64,000 nt of DNA from Hygrocybe punicea (GCA_963556145.1 OY744461.1:4712001-4776000); one strand, 5' to 3'. Shown: positions 1-12,440, counted from the stretch's first letter. Program-made: numbers and translations. Notes: generated by a model not told the origin, from the letters alone.

Positions 1-1562
1 GACACCTGGTTTAACCATTTCGACTTCACGAGGAGTTGTCCCACATCTATCCAGAGATCATTATCGGATAACAAAGGCTTTTGGATGGGTTCATATTCCT
101 TTCGAGTCCTTGTGAGTCCTTTCTTCATTGAACAAATGCATAGTCGAAATTTTACACAACAGCTTGGAACATGTACCACCCGTCCCGACCCTACAAGCCG
201 GAAATAACCCGCTTCACACGTTTCTAGGTTATCCACAACAGGTTATTTCGATGTCATTGCGAGATCCGTGCGACGACAGAGAGATGCCTCCGAATGGGAA
301 CGACTTCGTTTCCGCACAATGCTTGAGAGGGGTTCGAAAGGCAAGGCGTTCCGGATTCCTCGTACACCATCTCAACAGGACTATATGTTTTTTTTTGACA
401 ATAGGTGACGCGATCTTCATGGCGGTCGTACATCCTCGATTGCAAACCGGATGTCATTGTTGCACTATCAGATACTCCCAAAAGCGTCTGACCAAGAGCA
501 TTGAGAGGTCCACCGCTTGGCTTGCAGATATGCTGTGACCCATCCCCACATCTCTGCTCTGTGAATTGGAAGCGCTATGTTTGCAAATTTTCATTCACAT
601 GGCTGGCGGAGCCAGTCAGGTGGCCCGGGCTGCATTTGCACAAGGCTTGATGGAAATCCTTCATGGTAAGGAAGCAGAGGACATGAAACCACTCAATTGT
701 CTTGATGATGGTGTAGTGGCTTACATCTTTGACTTGGTTCCCATTCGTTCAGCTCTCTCCTTCAATGATGATTCATCAATGACCAATAGCTGTTGTACTC
801 CCACATTGACCCTGTTGCTAATGGCTTCTCTCACCCCTCTGTCCCATCATAAACTGTGATTGGTCAATTCCACCAACTCTCCACATGAGAGGCTCCTCTT
901 AGTGCAGCACATCGGCATTGACCTATTCGATTCTCACTGGGTGTAAAGAGTGGCCAACAATGGCATTGCACTTGACTTTTGGTTTCCTGGGCCAGATCCA
1001 CAGGCTGATAGACCAGAGTATCCAAATACACGGTCCAACGGAAAGGTGGATTTGGGCTACAATCTCTATGACTTTGTCTATGCACATGATTTCTCACAAC
1101 TCTTCCATGGTGGATTTCGTACTTCCTCCAGTACATCAATGGGTGATTCCTCCCCACTGTTGGTGTGTCAGTGTGCAGCTTGTTCCCCGACTGTGCCATC
1201 CCAACACGTCTCACATAGTTCCACTGATTCAGACTTTGGATCTGAGATGCTGTTGTTGATATCCAAGAGGGTGCCCTCGTTCACATGAGCATACCTACAC
1301 CATCTCCTCCAAACTCATGAAATGTCAGTGCATTCACTCCTCACTATGCACAACCTTGAAATGTTGGATGCCTTTTTTGTCGGTGTTTGTGATGCTATTG
1401 TCTCTGAATGGTGACTCTGGATTTGCGTTAGAGGTGCAGAAGTTCATTGCTTTTTATGATGGAGGACTATCCTTGTTTGATGAAGCTAGACAAGCTTGGG
1501 TAAAGGTCGAGGCAGAAAGGGGTAAGGGAGGGCTGGCAAGGGAGAAGGCTGGACTTTGCTAA
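1..1562 (+). pseudogene. QTRT2: Decayed QTRT2-like gene (queuine tRNA-ribosyltransferase accessory subunit)
   Basis: In QTRT2-family proteins this subunit pairs with the catalytic subunit that inserts queuine at the wobble position of GUN-anticodon tRNAs. Successive pieces in three frames follow the family order: MPPNGNDFVSAQCLRGVRK near 290-350, SQKRLTKSIERSTAW near 478-520, MAGGASQVARAAFAQGL near 600-650, HGKEAEDMKPLNCLDDGVV near 663-718, LGYNLYDFVYAHDFSQL near 1050-1100, the zinc-type VCQCAAC near 1163-1183, and LFDEARQAWVKVEAERGKGG near 1470-1530. It is broken by TAA at 944-946 (expected Gln), TGA at 1286-1288 (expected Arg before AYLHHLL) and frameshifts near 478 and after 1410. The 5' end lies outside the window. 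A GTGACG...ATCAG segment near 407-471 may be an intron in part. Family identity rests on recalled conserved motifs; the broken state is seen directly. Confidence 0.78.
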
Positions 1563-2490
1563 TGTAGGTACTACCTGAATACCTATTTAGGTTGATTCTG
1601 TTTCGAAACGGCAGTGTTCTGTTAGTCTATTATGTTTCCTCCTTGTGTTGATGCTACTCATGGTGTATTCTACTCCAAGACAACATGCCCATGCTCATGG
1701 GCAAGCCCCAACGGTTCCAGCAATGTTGCAAGTTACAGCTGGCTGTTGCAGCTGTAGAACGACCTAGAGGTGAGGCTTCCCTCCCCCCCCCCCCTATTGA
1801 GTGCCAGCCCCCTAGTAGCCCAGTGAAGTTAGCCATTAGCACGACTTTTAACGTTATCGAAGAACTGAAGGCAAATAGGGCCAGGCATGCTACCCTAAGC
1901 AATCGAGGTAAGGTAAGTGACGAGGTGTCCACAACGCTTGGTAGAGATGATACTGGCCAAGTGGGCATCGCAGGGTATTGCAGGGGAACCCTGGGTAGGA
2001 GGGTTTTCACTGGGCAAAAATAAGCCCGAGAACAGTGAAGCACCCATGCAAACCAGTTTGGCTTAATTTGACTTATTGACTTATTGCTATTTTCAGATAT
2101 AATGACATTTTGAAAAACAATCTTTTATTGGTTCCTCTGGTGGAATCATCAATAAATCTGTATCTATTCCTGTCCTATAGACCATAGCTACAAAATATCA
2201 GCCTGTGAGAAAGCTGGTTGTGCACCAACAAATCAGCACTGGGATTAGCTTTTCCTGACCAGCCGAGTTGAGGCAACACTAGTGCCCAACCTAACCCGCC
2301 ACACCTCACAAATGTGTGCAGCCATGTCAACTGATGTGTAGACATCATTCGCAAGGTGTCCAGCTGCCACCCCCCTCACTAACACACCTCATGAACATGT
2401 GCAGACATGTCAACTGACATGTAGATGTCATTCACAAAGTGTGATGGTGATGGGAGCACAGGTTCTGCTCTCATTTCCACCTGAGGCCCC
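1563..2490. other. Intergenic, no recognised gene
   Basis: A 112-codon frame at 1685-2023 on the plus strand is open but matches no family I know and contains a C-run (about 1782-1794). The rest is unique-looking. Two short related stretches near 2290-2330 and 2370-2440 (cacctca..aatgtg / acctcatgaacatgtg) form a weak direct repeat. Confidence 0.4.
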
Positions 2491-2494
2491 CCAT

Positions 2495-3130
2495 CTACCT
2501 CGCAAGGGTGCCAATGGTGTCAATTGACACATGTCTGGCCCATGTGAAGTATGTGGCACCATCGGTATCCCCAGGGCCAGTCAGGGGTACACCCGCAGTG
2601 CTCTGGGGCTGTACTCAGACCCGTACCCATCATGGGTATGTACTCAAGGCCAAAAGTATGGGTATGGCACGGGTTTTCCAGGGGTACAGGAAGAAACATG
2701 CAAAATACCCCATTTTTACCTGTTTTTGGTGGTTATTATGGTTATTGTGGACGGAATACTGGCCGGATCCCTTTAGTGTAAAGGAACACAATGTTTAGAA
2801 TACTGTGGGGAGTGTTGAGAGCATTTTTACATATTTTTACAAGCAATGATTCTCATTATATCCCTCAAAAATAGTGAAAAATACCCAAAAAATTGAGTTT
2901 TTGATGTTTCTTCTCCCAAAAGAAATACAGCCCATACCCACATGGGTACTGCGGGTATTCTGAGGCTGGACTCATACCCTTAATCCATGTCTTAACCCCT
3001 TGGGGTATTGCATACCCTTGACCTGCCCTAGGTATCCCCAGTACCCATGGTCTACCCACCGTTGTTGGGTACAATGTGTACCCATCCACAGGTACTGCAG
3101 GTATAGGTGCAGTATCCAAAAATTGGACCT
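2495..3130. repeat. GGTACCC-rich relic, possibly an old hAT-like element
   Basis: The stretch is dense in short GGTAC/GTACCC-type motifs on both strands (for example near 2563, 2615-2640, 2930-2950, 3030-3100). It begins with a GTCAATTGAC-like palindrome preceded by a CTCGCAAGG motif near 2498-2530. The same combination occurs inside the better preserved hAT-like element at 5324-12591. No convincing terminal repeats or target duplication were found, so this is inference from composition. Confidence 0.35.
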
Positions 3131-3764
3131 GCCATGGAGGCCCCACTCCACCCCACTCCCTCCTCCTCTCACTCCTCCCTGCTCCCTTTTGTTTCCTGGT
3201 CTCCTGCATTCCCTGCTCCTCATTTTTCCCTGTATTATAAATTATACATTTATTCTAGTTTATAATTAAAAAAGGAAAAATAACACACACACTTGCTTGA
3301 AAAATTGCTCCCACAACAGAAAAATCAATCAGACCTCAAGTATGAATTAGTATGATGATAAGAAGGGGAGAAAAATGGCTATGTGCACAATAAAATAAAG
3401 AATCCTGTTCTCCTCCTCCTCCTCTTATTAATAATCAATTAATTAGTAGCACTACAACAGTAGTTCAAGAGCCAGCAAGGCAGCATATGGGCAAGGCATC
3501 TTTCAAAAATTTTGGTCTCCAAAGGTATCATATTTAAACACATTACTCCTAATCCTCTCAACTCTCTTCAGTATGGCTTAGAAAAAATGTTTGTAAACAA
3601 TGAGCCACTGACTTATCCTGCCAGATTTAGTAGTCTAATTTAGTAATTCAAATTAGCTTATTCTAAGCAACAACTTGAATGCTCGATACACAGGCTGCTG
3701 CAGCTATTCTACAGTTCATCTCTGAGTCTAGGACTGTCACGACTAGCAGTCGTGTAATCAGTTC
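3131..3764. other. AT-rich intergenic DNA
   Basis: No supported gene. Contains a C-rich stretch near 3135-3185 and a CTC triplet run near 3410-3425. Confidence 0.4.
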
Positions 3765-4011
3765 TTGGGTCAAATGGTTGCACGATGTAGTGGGCCAAAG
3801 TTGTATATGGCATGAACAGAGTTGTTTTTATTTCAGTGGATTTTTATTTATATGATTGTTATGAACAATGATAAGTGATTTTGCTTGAAATATACATATT
3901 GCATATAAGATAATGTATATATACAGCGATATCACATGAAATTTTATGTTTTAAGTAAAAATATCAGCACATCATCTAATCTTAGTCCTTTTTTGCTTAT
4001 ACTAGGTTTAG
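3765..4011. repeat. Dispersed repeat copy shared with 42010-42335
   Basis: Blocks in the same order occur here and at about 42010-42335: AGTGGGCCA, TATGGCATGAA or GCATGGCATGAA, a CTTGAAATATA block, TTTTATGTTTTAA or TATATGTTTTAA, ATATCAGC, then a final TTTTTGCTTAT. The second copy lies within the Helitron-derived region. Similarity was judged by eye. Confidence 0.55.
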
Positions 4012-4075
4012 GACCCGTGCAGGGAGGTGATAATCCCGTGAAGCACGGGATCTAAAGTGCTAGGAAGAAGGGATT
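4012..4075. repeat. Hairpin with flanking CTAG, possible Helitron terminus
   Basis: A perfect stem CCCGTG-aag-CACGGG near 4045-4060 lies ten bases before CTAG near 4070, and another CTAG lies at about 4003-4006. A hairpin followed after about 10 nt by CTRR is the usual Helitron 3' end, but the base after CTAGG is not T on the plus strand. Tentative. Confidence 0.3.
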
Positions 4076-5089
4076 GGAGAGTTTTTTTTTGAATTTTTAT
4101 GTGGAATAAGTGCTGGAGGGGGCTGAGACCTCGCTATGCTCGGCCCTGCCCCCTCAACTATTAGGTGTCAATAATTAATGGTAATAGATGGTAAAGGAAG
4201 AATTGTGAATTTTTATTTGGTGTTGGGGTGAACATATAATAATCAAGATAGGTGCAGAGAATATTTTTGGGTTTTGTATGTGGAATATGTCCTTGAGGTT
4301 TGTTAGGCAAAATATAATCTACAGTAAATTCTGTGTAATGTGAATTCTTGCCAAAAATTATATTTATGTGCAATATGTTATGTTGAGGCCTGAGACCTTG
4401 GCCCTAGTGTATGTTGCATATATTGTAACTGTTGCTGAGACCAACTACATTTTGTGCAATGTGGTCACAGCCTGATCTCAGTCTCACTACTCACAACTGT
4501 GAGTAAGTCTTCTGACACTATTGCTTTGTTAGCTGACCGTTTCCAGGTAATATAATTTTCTTGCACTCCCCTTGCATTTTAACTCACCCCTGTTTGTCTG
4601 ATCTTCTGCGAATGCTAATATCTCGCTGTCTTACCTAACAAATACACTTTCTTCCTCAGGTTATGACACTGGTTCCCAGGTCATGGTCGCATTATCCTAC
4701 CACTCATTGTGCAAGCTCACCAAGACAGGTTTAGTGATTAATTCCACTATATATCAGTAGTAAATGCTGAGTGTGAGCAAAGAAGAAAAGATTTTTTGAA
4801 TTCCTATAATTTCATGTATGTCTGGAATGTATTATGTTTATTGCTAAGACCTGACCATACTTGATGTTACAGGTAAATATCAGATAGACTCCCACCTGTA
4901 CAGTGGAGAATAGTCTGGTTGCCTCCTGAAGACAGGATTCACAGTAGTGAAGTCTTGACACTGCATTGGTTCAGCCATTGTTAAGTAGTTATTAATTATT
5001 TAATTATTTAATAAGTTAAATTAAATTAAATCAAATTAAATGTCAATATCATACAAAATGAGCTACTACAGAGGGTACAGGCACAGTGT
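4076..5089. other. AT-rich intergenic DNA, no gene seen
   Basis: Contains a stem-loop-like GGGGGC...GCCCCC pair near 4118-4153 and an A/T microsatellite (TTAAT/AAATT units) at about 4985-5042. No reading frame worth annotating. Confidence 0.4.
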
Positions 5090-5323
5090 GGTGAGAGTGA
5101 TGACATGAGAGTGATGGGGGGTGGATGGGGGCCAAAGGAAGGGGCTGGAGGGGGGGAAAAGGAGGGAGGTGGAGGGGGGGCCAAACAGGCCAGGAAGGGA
5201 GGGGAAGCAGGGGGGAGGGTGGGGAATGGGTGGAGGGAGTGCAGGACAGTGATAGGAAAGTGAATGGGGGCTAAAGGAAGGGGCTGGAGAGGGGGAAAAG
5301 GCAGGGAGGTGGAGGGAGGGGCC
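5090..5323 (+). repeat. Purine-rich tract, target of the hAT-like insertion
   Basis: Mostly G and A with imperfect repeats of GGGGCTGGAG and GGAGGTGGAGGG. The same kind of sequence resumes after 12592. The last eight bases (5316-5323, GAGGGGCC) recur at 12592-12599 as the target duplication of the element between them. Confidence 0.6.
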
Positions 5324-5455
5324 TAAGGCACGGCACGGGTATACCGCGGGTCAGAATTCCCGACACCGCACCTGTACCTGTGGAAACTGTACCCGCTCCG
5401 ATGACGGGTACAACCCGTACCCGTTATCTGCGGGTACCCGCCGTGTTCCATCCTA

Positions 5456-5890
5456 ACTACCTTGCGAACAACAGGGACACGTCAATTGACGCGCTCCGTC
5501 TGTTTTCGCGAGGTTGGGTTGGGGCCAGGGACTTTCCATGGGCGTCCCCGCGTGTTAACTACCACGCGAACAACGGGAGCACGTCAATTGACGTGCTCCG
5601 TCTGTTTTCGCGAGGTTGGATGGGGCCGGGCACTTTTCATGGGCGTCCGCACGTCTATTGACGTGGCCACAGCGTTTTCGCGAGGTGGGACCGTTTTCGC
5701 GAGGTTGGATGGGGCCGGGGACTTTCCATGGGCGTCCGCACATGCTAACTACCTCGCGAACAATGGGGACGCGTCAATTGACACGCTCCGTCTGTTTTTG
5801 TGAGGTTGGATGGGGCTGGGGACTTTCCATGGGCGTCCGCACGTCAATTGACGCGGCCGGAGTGTGTTCGTGAGGTGGGACCATTGTTGC
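5456..5890. repeat. Tandem repeat of about 110 bp with palindromic GTCAATTGAC core
   Basis: Three to four imperfect units each contain CGCGAACAA..., (G)ACGTCAATTGACG, CTCCGTCTGTTTTCGCGAGGT and ACTTTCCATGGGCGTCC. One core is altered to GTCTATTGAC near 5653. A diverged single unit lies in the second hAT-like element near 13285-13322, which links the two. Confidence 0.75.
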
Positions 5891-5899
5891 TGTGTCCGT

Positions 5900-6795
5900 T
5901 GTAGATGCGGGTTCTTGGTGGCTTCGGAACTATATAAAGAAATAATATAAAGATCCTAACCAGGAGGTGTCAGCGTAGAAGTGACTGGATAATTCAGTGT
6001 CGGGAATAGAAGTAAAAGAAGGGAATGTTAGTAAAAGTAAAGCCGCCATGTAAAACTGGACTAATAACGACGAAGCCGGCGATGAATGGAGTGAAAACGG
6101 ACAAATAGTAAAGAACCCGACGATGCCGACGATGTCGGGTACGGCGGGTCGGGTCGGGTCGGGTCGGAAACGATGAACGAATATACGGAAACAACGATAA
6201 AGACGATGAAGTGAACTATAGAAAGCTAAGGATCTACGTGGACGAGCATTTGAAGGGATTAAAAGTGATTCTGACTAAAGGGAAACGGGGACTAATGGTA
6301 TCTTATTTTGTACGGTCGTCGGTGACCGTTTTTATAGTACATGAGTGTGTAGCTACTTTCGGACATGTCTACTTCGGCCGATAGAAACTACAAAGAAACA
6401 CTGGAATGGGGAAGTGGAAAGGGGGGTTGCAAAGCAACGAAGACAGGAAAGTGGAGGGGAAAACGAATATCCATGAAAAAGATTGGAAAAGTCCTACATA
6501 TCTCCGAAAGGACGAGGGGATGCATAAATAAGGTAAATCCGAAGTCGGGGATTGAGTCCGAAGAGATCCATCTCCTGGAATTGGAACTCCGAGGCGTTTG
6601 AGGCTGACGGATTTAGCCCAAAAGCGGCCGTCACAAAGCGGCATGTGTCGGGTTACATCGGTCACGTCGGGTCACGTCACGTCGGGTTACGTCGGGTTAC
6701 GTCGGGTTCGAATGCAAGTCGAATGGCGGCATCGGGTTGGTCCGGATTCGCGATATATCGATGATACGGACTCAGAGGGACGTCGACCCTCTACA
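5900..6795 (-). repeat. LTR of the protein-less LTR element (left)
   Basis: 896 bp, TG...CA ends, matching the copy at 11219-12114. It contains a short tandem GGGTC run near 6146-6166 and TCGGGTTACG repeats near 6665-6706. A TATATAAAG box lies near 5931-5940. Confidence 0.9.
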
Positions 6796-7439
6796 TCTCC
6801 AGGGTACTTTAAATAAAGACCATCCCTGGTCGATACTACGTGGACTTGGGACTCGGATGTGTGAGATGAGGCCGACGTGCTGGTCATGGAATTGGGCTCG
6901 ACGGGACAAGGCGGGTTGTGGACAATGCAAAGGGGGAGAGCGGATGGTGACTAGCGGAACTCGATGGACGGTCGGAGGCTGAGAGCGGCGAATGGGGAAC
7001 AAAATGGGTGAAGCCGGTGTCGAGGAAAGGGAAACAAAATACATAGAACCAGGGAAAAGGGAACTGAGCGGAAATGAAAGAAGAGATGGAAAGCTACAAA
7101 AACGGGACAAACGGGGAGTGGAAACGCAAAATAGATGAGAAAATAAATAAATGTTGGGTATCGGAAAGAGGGGACACGATAGAAATCAAGTCGGGATAAA
7201 ACTAAACGTGAAATGGGATCGAGGGTGGGTGACAGAAATAACAAAGGCATGAGCGGAAACTCGTAGGGCATAAGCGGAAACAACATAAAGCGAAAGCGGA
7301 TGACAAAAACGGTTGTAGTCGGGTCGGGTTAGGGTCGGCCGCTTCGGTGGCTGTGTCAACGGGTGGCGGAAACGGTGGCATCGGCTGTGGAAAGGCTTGG
7401 TGACATGGGCATAGAAATACGATGATGACGGTGAACATG

Positions 7440-7640
7440 ATATGACGACGGCGGAGGTTCGATACGATATGACGACAACGGAGGTTCGATGGACGATGAC
7501 GGAGGTTCGATGGACGACGGCGGAGGTTCGATACGATATGACGACAACGGAGGTTCGATGGACGATGACGGAGGTTCGATGGACGATGGCGGAGGTTCGA
7601 TAGACGATGGCGGAGGTTCGATGGCGGAGGTTCGATATGT
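7440..7640 (+). repeat. Minisatellite with GGAGGTTCGAT core
   Basis: About eight units of roughly 18-27 bp share GGAGGTTCGAT followed by variable GACGATGACG or ACGATATGACGACAAC. It lies in the internal region of the LTR element and creates repetitive frames on both strands that I do not treat as genes. Confidence 0.8.
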
Positions 7641-8899
7641 CAATACTAATATGGGGGCGATAATCAACGGCTGTGATATCAGCCTCATACTAGGCGGTTC
7701 AGCACCGGCTTGGACCCGTGGGGAAGCATTCTCCCCCATGGAACTGAAATATAAAGTCGGGTGGGTTGGGAATCGAAGCCGAGACAGGGAACGTTGTGTC
7801 TAGGTCGAAACGGTGGCGGAAATGGTGGGTCATGGAAAGCGGAGAGCGATGTCAATGGGTGGAATGCGGGTGCGTGAGCGGATGAGTCGGGTGCGTGGGG
7901 AATGAGTGAAGCGGTGCATCGGGTTCGTAAGCGGGTGCGGCGGGTTCGTAAACGGGTTCGCTGGGTGTGACGGATTCATAAGCGGGTGTGTCGAGTACGT
8001 CGGGTGTATTATGCGGGTGTCGGGCGTGTCGGGAACGAGTGTATTTCTTTTTATCTTTCTTTTATCTCTGACGTTTTTCTTTCTTTTTTATTTATTTAAT
8101 CTATTTATGTATATATTTCTTATGCCGATGGACGGTGAGGGGTTTTCGTAGGGTCGGGTTCGGTGGGTATGGGGGTGCGAAGGTGGCGGGTACGGGATGT
8201 GAAACCGGAACCGGAACCGGATGCCGCGGAATCGTTGGGAACGCGTCCGGGTTCGTAGTCGGGTGCTGTGATGCGAGTCGCGGATCCGGAACCGGAAGCC
8301 GATGTAGCGGATTGGTCGAGAACGGGTGGTCGGGTGTGGGGACTAGACACGGGTGTCGGTTCTGCGGCGGGTTCGTACAGTGACGACGTTGGGCTCTGTT
8401 AGATCGCAGACGGGTACGGCGGGTCACGGGCGTTCAGGCGTGCTTCGGGTGCCGTCGACGCGTTTTGGGACGTTCCTGGTGGTGGATCCGACAACGGAGG
8501 CGTTTTGACGGGCGGAGGGACTCGTCTTTGGGGCGACGGAGGCGACTGTGGGACTGCGTGGGGTCGAGGGAGCGGGGAACGTGTGGTCCGGTGTGGCGGT
8601 ATGGCATAGGGCGACGTAGGGCGACGGAGGCGGATGACGTGGGCGGATAAGAGGGAACGTGGGATTGCGTGACGTGGACCGTGGTTTCGTGAGGTCGTTC
8701 GAGGATGGCGAGAGGTCGAGGAGGCGGCAACAGGTGGTCGATGTCGGGGGACGGAGGCGGATGACGTGGGCGGATGAGACGACGTGGACTGGGAGATAGA
8801 TTGGGGGTGATACGGGTGGCGTTTCGTGTACTTTCGTGGCGGATATGCGTGGGGATTTGACAACGATGCGTCGGGTCGTGGAACGGGTTTGAGCGGCGT

Positions 8900-10610
8900 G
8901 TGGTCACGGTTTCGCGGGCGTAACCCAACGGGGCTTCGTTTGGGCTCGCGAGAGGGACGTCGTGGGGTTGGTCGAGGACGTAGGTGGTCGAGGGGGAGTG
9001 GGCGAGGACGGGGACGGCTGGGAAGCGGGGGTCGAGAGTGGGAGTCGACGGGGTGACGTAGGTGACGTGGCCGCTTGCGTGGGACGACGAGGGACGGGGG
9101 CGGACGTGTTTGGGGCAGTAGGGAGCCATGTCGAGGTGCGGAGGCGTGAACGTGGGTGTGGTAGTGGTTGTACGCAGTGGTCGTTGGTCCTGAACGCGGT
9201 GGTAGGCTGTTGGGTGACGTGGCGCAGCATTTGGTGGCTCGAGGGCAGTGGGGGCGGCTTGTACGGGTTCGCGAGGGGCGATGTGAGGTGCCGGAAACTG
9301 GTTCGAGGCGCCGGGTGGTTCAACGGATGCGTGAGGGGCCGGGGAAGTCGTATAGGCGGGTGCATGGGCGGGATGACGTGGCACACGTGTGGGACATCGA
9401 TGACGGCGAGGACGACTCGTGAGAGCTCGCGAACGAGGTGTGGGGCTCTGGGAGGCTGTACGAGGCGGCGGATGGGTTCAACGAAGGCGTGAGCGGCCGG
9501 GGATGTCGAGTATGATGACGTGGCAACGTGTGAGGCATCGATGACGGCGAGGAGGGCTCGTGAGGGCTTGCGACTGGCGTCGTGGGGCCGTAGGAAGCGG
9601 TGCAGGGCGACGGAGAGGTCCAATGAGGGCGTGAGCGGCCGGAGGTGTCGACTTGGCTGGGGCACGAAGCAGGGTGACGTGGCACGGCGTGGGGCATCGA
9701 TAACGGCGAAGACGGTTCGTGAGGACTCGTGAAGGGCGATGTGGGGTGCTGGGAACTAGTAGGAAGCAGCGGGTGGTCCAACGAGGACGTGAGCGGCCGG
9801 GGATGTCGAGTTACGGGGGCACGAGGAAGTATGACGTGGCAACGCGTGAGGCGTCGATGACGGCGAGGACGGCTGGTACGGACTTGCGAGGGACGCTGTA
9901 GGGTTGTGGGCGGTTGTTCGAAGAGGCGGATGATCCAACGAGGACGTGAGCGGCCGGGGATGTCGAGTATGATGACGTGGCAACACGTGAGGGGTCGATG
10001 ACGGCGAGGATGGCTCGTGAGAGCTCGCGAGGGGCGTCGTAGGGCCGTAGGAAGCGGTACGAGGCGACGGGGAGGTCCAACGACGGCGTGAGCGGCCGGG
10101 GTGTCGAGTAGGCGAGGGCACGAGGAGGGATGACGTGGTAAGCGGTTGGGGCTTCGATAACGGCGAAGACGACTCGTGTGGGCTCGCGAAGGGTGCTGTG
10201 GGGACTCGGAAAGCCATACGAGGCTGCGTGGGGGTAGCAACGAGGGCGTGAGCGGCCGGGGATGTCGAATAGGCGGGTGCATGAGCTGGGATGACGTGGC
10301 GACGCGTTGGGGACTCGATAATGGCGGAGACGGCTCGTGAGGGCTCGTGAAGGGCGATGTGGGACTCTGGGAAGCGGTGCGAGGCGACGGGGTGTCCAAC
10401 GAAGGCGTGAGCGGCCGGAGATGTCGACTTGGCTGGGGCACGAAGCCGGGTGACGTGGCACGGTGTGGGGCATCGATAACGGCGAAGATGGCTTGTGAGG
10501 CTCGCGAATGGCGTCGTGGGGCTGTAGCTCAGTGTTGAGGGCTCGAACGCGGGGGCTGCTCGCATGAACTCGTGAAGGGCGCTGACGTGGTTTTGCTGGT
10601 AACTTCGTGG
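8900..10610. repeat. Degenerate tandem array, unit about 155 bp, GC-rich
   Basis: The block TGACGTGGCA recurs near 9374, 9517, 9671, 9834, 9975, 10132, 10292 and 10451. Each is followed by ...CGATAACGGCGAAGACGG..., CTCGTGAGGGCTCGCGA and GGCGTGAGCGGCCGG blocks. The unit length is not a multiple of three and long open frames occur in all three minus-strand frames, so these frames are by-products of C-rich repeats. A related array lies inside the miniature LTR element at 26841-28817. Confidence 0.8.
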
Positions 10611-11197
10611 GCTCAGACGATGGGGGGGTCTGTAAGGGCTTGTATCCGGTGACAAGTGCGAGTTCGTAGACGCGAGCGGCTGGGGGTACACAGGCTAAAC
10701 CCGTTGCACGGAGATCCGTCTGTTCCAAGTTGTGAGTGACGCGTGAGTGCCGTTGGGCGAGTCGATGTTTTGGGGCTTTCCGGTCGCGGTTTTTCGACGG
10801 GTATCGGTGGGGATTGGGATTCCGAGCGTGTTGGAGGTCTATAAACGATTGTGGACGGTGGATGTGACGAAGTTCGAGTCGAAAACGAGAGTGTTGGATC
10901 GTGGCTGTGCAAGTTTCCTAAAGCGGTAAACGGCCGTTGGGTCTGCCGCGCAAGAGCGGGTTCGAAGTTGTACGTGATACTAGACAATCGTAGTCGTTAA
11001 AGAAGAGAAAATATTATGAGAATCAAACCCAAATGATAGTGTGGCAGTTGGCGATTGGATTGTCGAGGCATCGGATGTCGGATGTGAAGAGGTCGGGTAA
11101 TGGGAGTCGGATGTGTAGAGGGCTGCGGCAAGGGTTATTTCGAGATGACGAAAGGAAAGTGTAGGGTTATGGAATGAATGAATGATGACACTGAATT

Positions 11198-11216
11198 ATC
11201 CTCGCGGTGGGCTCCA
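11198..11216 (-). promoter_or_regulatory. Candidate tRNA primer-binding site
   Basis: On the minus strand, two bases inside the 11219 LTR, the sequence begins TGGAGCCCACCGCGAGGAT. TGG is the complement of the tRNA CCA tail, and the rest could be an acceptor and T-stem. The tRNA was not identified. Confidence 0.45.
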
Positions 11217-11218
11217 GA

Positions 11219-12114
11219 TGTAGATGCGGGTTCTTGGTGGCTTCGGAACTATATAAAGAAATAATATAAAGATCCTAACCAGGAGGTGTCAGCGTAGAAG
11301 TGACTGGATAATTCAGTGTCGGGAATAGAAGTAAAAGAAGGGAATGTTAGTAAAAGTAAAGCCGCCATGTAAAACTGGACTAATAACGACGAAGCCGGCG
11401 ATGAATGGAGTGAAAACGGACAAATAGTAAAGAACCCGACGATGCCGACGATGTCGGGTACGGCGGGTCGGGTCGGGTCGGGTCGGAAACGATGAACGAA
11501 TATACGGAAACAACGATAAAGACGATGAAGTGAACTATAGAAAGCTAAGGATCTACGTGGACGAGCATTTGAAGGGATTAAAAGTGATTCTGACTAAAGG
11601 GAAACGGGGACTAATGGTATCTTATTTTGTACGGTCGTCGGTGACCGTTTTTATAGTACATGAGTGTGTAGCTACTTTCGGACATGTCTACTTCGGCCGA
11701 TAGAAACTACAAAGAAACACTGGAATGGGGAAGTGGAAAGGGGGGTTGCAAAGCAACGAAGACAGGAAAGTGGAGGGGAAAACGAATATCCATGAAAAAG
11801 ATTGGAAAAGTCCTACATATCTCCGAAAGGACGAGGGGATGCATAAATAAGGTAAATCCGAAGTCGGGGATTGAGTCCGAAGAGATCCATCTCCTGGAAT
11901 TGGAACTCCGAGGCGTTTGAGGCTGACGGATTTAGCCCAAAAGCGGCCGTCACAAAGCGGCATGTGTCGGGTTACATCGGTCACGTCGGGTCACGTCACG
12001 TCGGGTTACGTCGGGTTACGTCGGGTTCGAATGCAAGTCGAATGGCGGCATCGGGTTGGTCCGGATTCGCGATATATCGATGATACGGACTCAGAGGGAC
12101 GTCGACCCTCTACA
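11219..12114 (-). repeat. LTR of the protein-less LTR element (right)
   Basis: 896 bp copy of 5900-6795. All small reading frames seen in one copy recur unchanged in the other. Confidence 0.9.
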
Positions 12115-12224
12115 CCGTCTTCGTCCTCGCCTCGTCCATTCCCCTCGTTAGCTGATGTCATTGGGACTGGATTGGGGGGACGTACCTGGGCCGGTAGGTG
12201 GGCGCACCACCCTCCCGGCTTTCC

Positions 12225-12440
12225 TTTCTATTGTTGTCGTCGCCGTCGCGACTTTGGTGGTTCGTTTTTGGCGTGCGGGGTTGTCGTGGTTGTCGTTGTC
12301 GTTGTCGTCCGTGGGTTTTCTTGTTGTCGTTGTTGTTGTGTTTGCGCTTGTCATGGTTGAGGTAGCAAATATCACGCGAACTTAGCAAAAGTAAAGAAAT
12401 TAATGTGAAAATAAAGTAAATAACAAAGAAAAAACCTACC
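12225..12440 (-). repeat. GTC/GTT triplet tract with a splice-like segment
   Basis: 12225-12357 consists largely of GTC, GTT and GTG triplets. Next to it on the minus strand is a GT-AG segment with donor GTAGGT at 12439 and AG ending at 12381 (59 bp, AT-rich). The same arrangement recurs in two other elements. It may be a relic of a captured spliced gene. Confidence 0.45.

Larger units (their letters stand above)
5900..12114 (-). mobile_element. Protein-less LTR retrotransposon (LARD type), 6,215 bp
   Basis: Two LTRs of 896 bp each bound 4.4 kb of internal DNA with no gag, pol or other recognisable domain. Ends are TGTAGA...TCTACA. A 4-bp duplication CCGT flanks the element (5896-5899, 12115-12118). 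The LTRs look identical where I compared them and have equal length, so the insertion is recent. The internal part is GC-rich and dominated by tandem repeats. A TGG-starting primer-site candidate next to the 11219 LTR suggests minus orientation. It would need enzymes from another element to move. Confidence 0.88.

Noticed and set aside
8434..10728. Long minus-strand frames of 250-370 codons rich in Pro, Ser and His
   Set aside because: They occur in all three frames over a tandem repeat whose period (about 155 bp) is not divisible by three. They reflect a stop-poor C-rich strand, not a protein.
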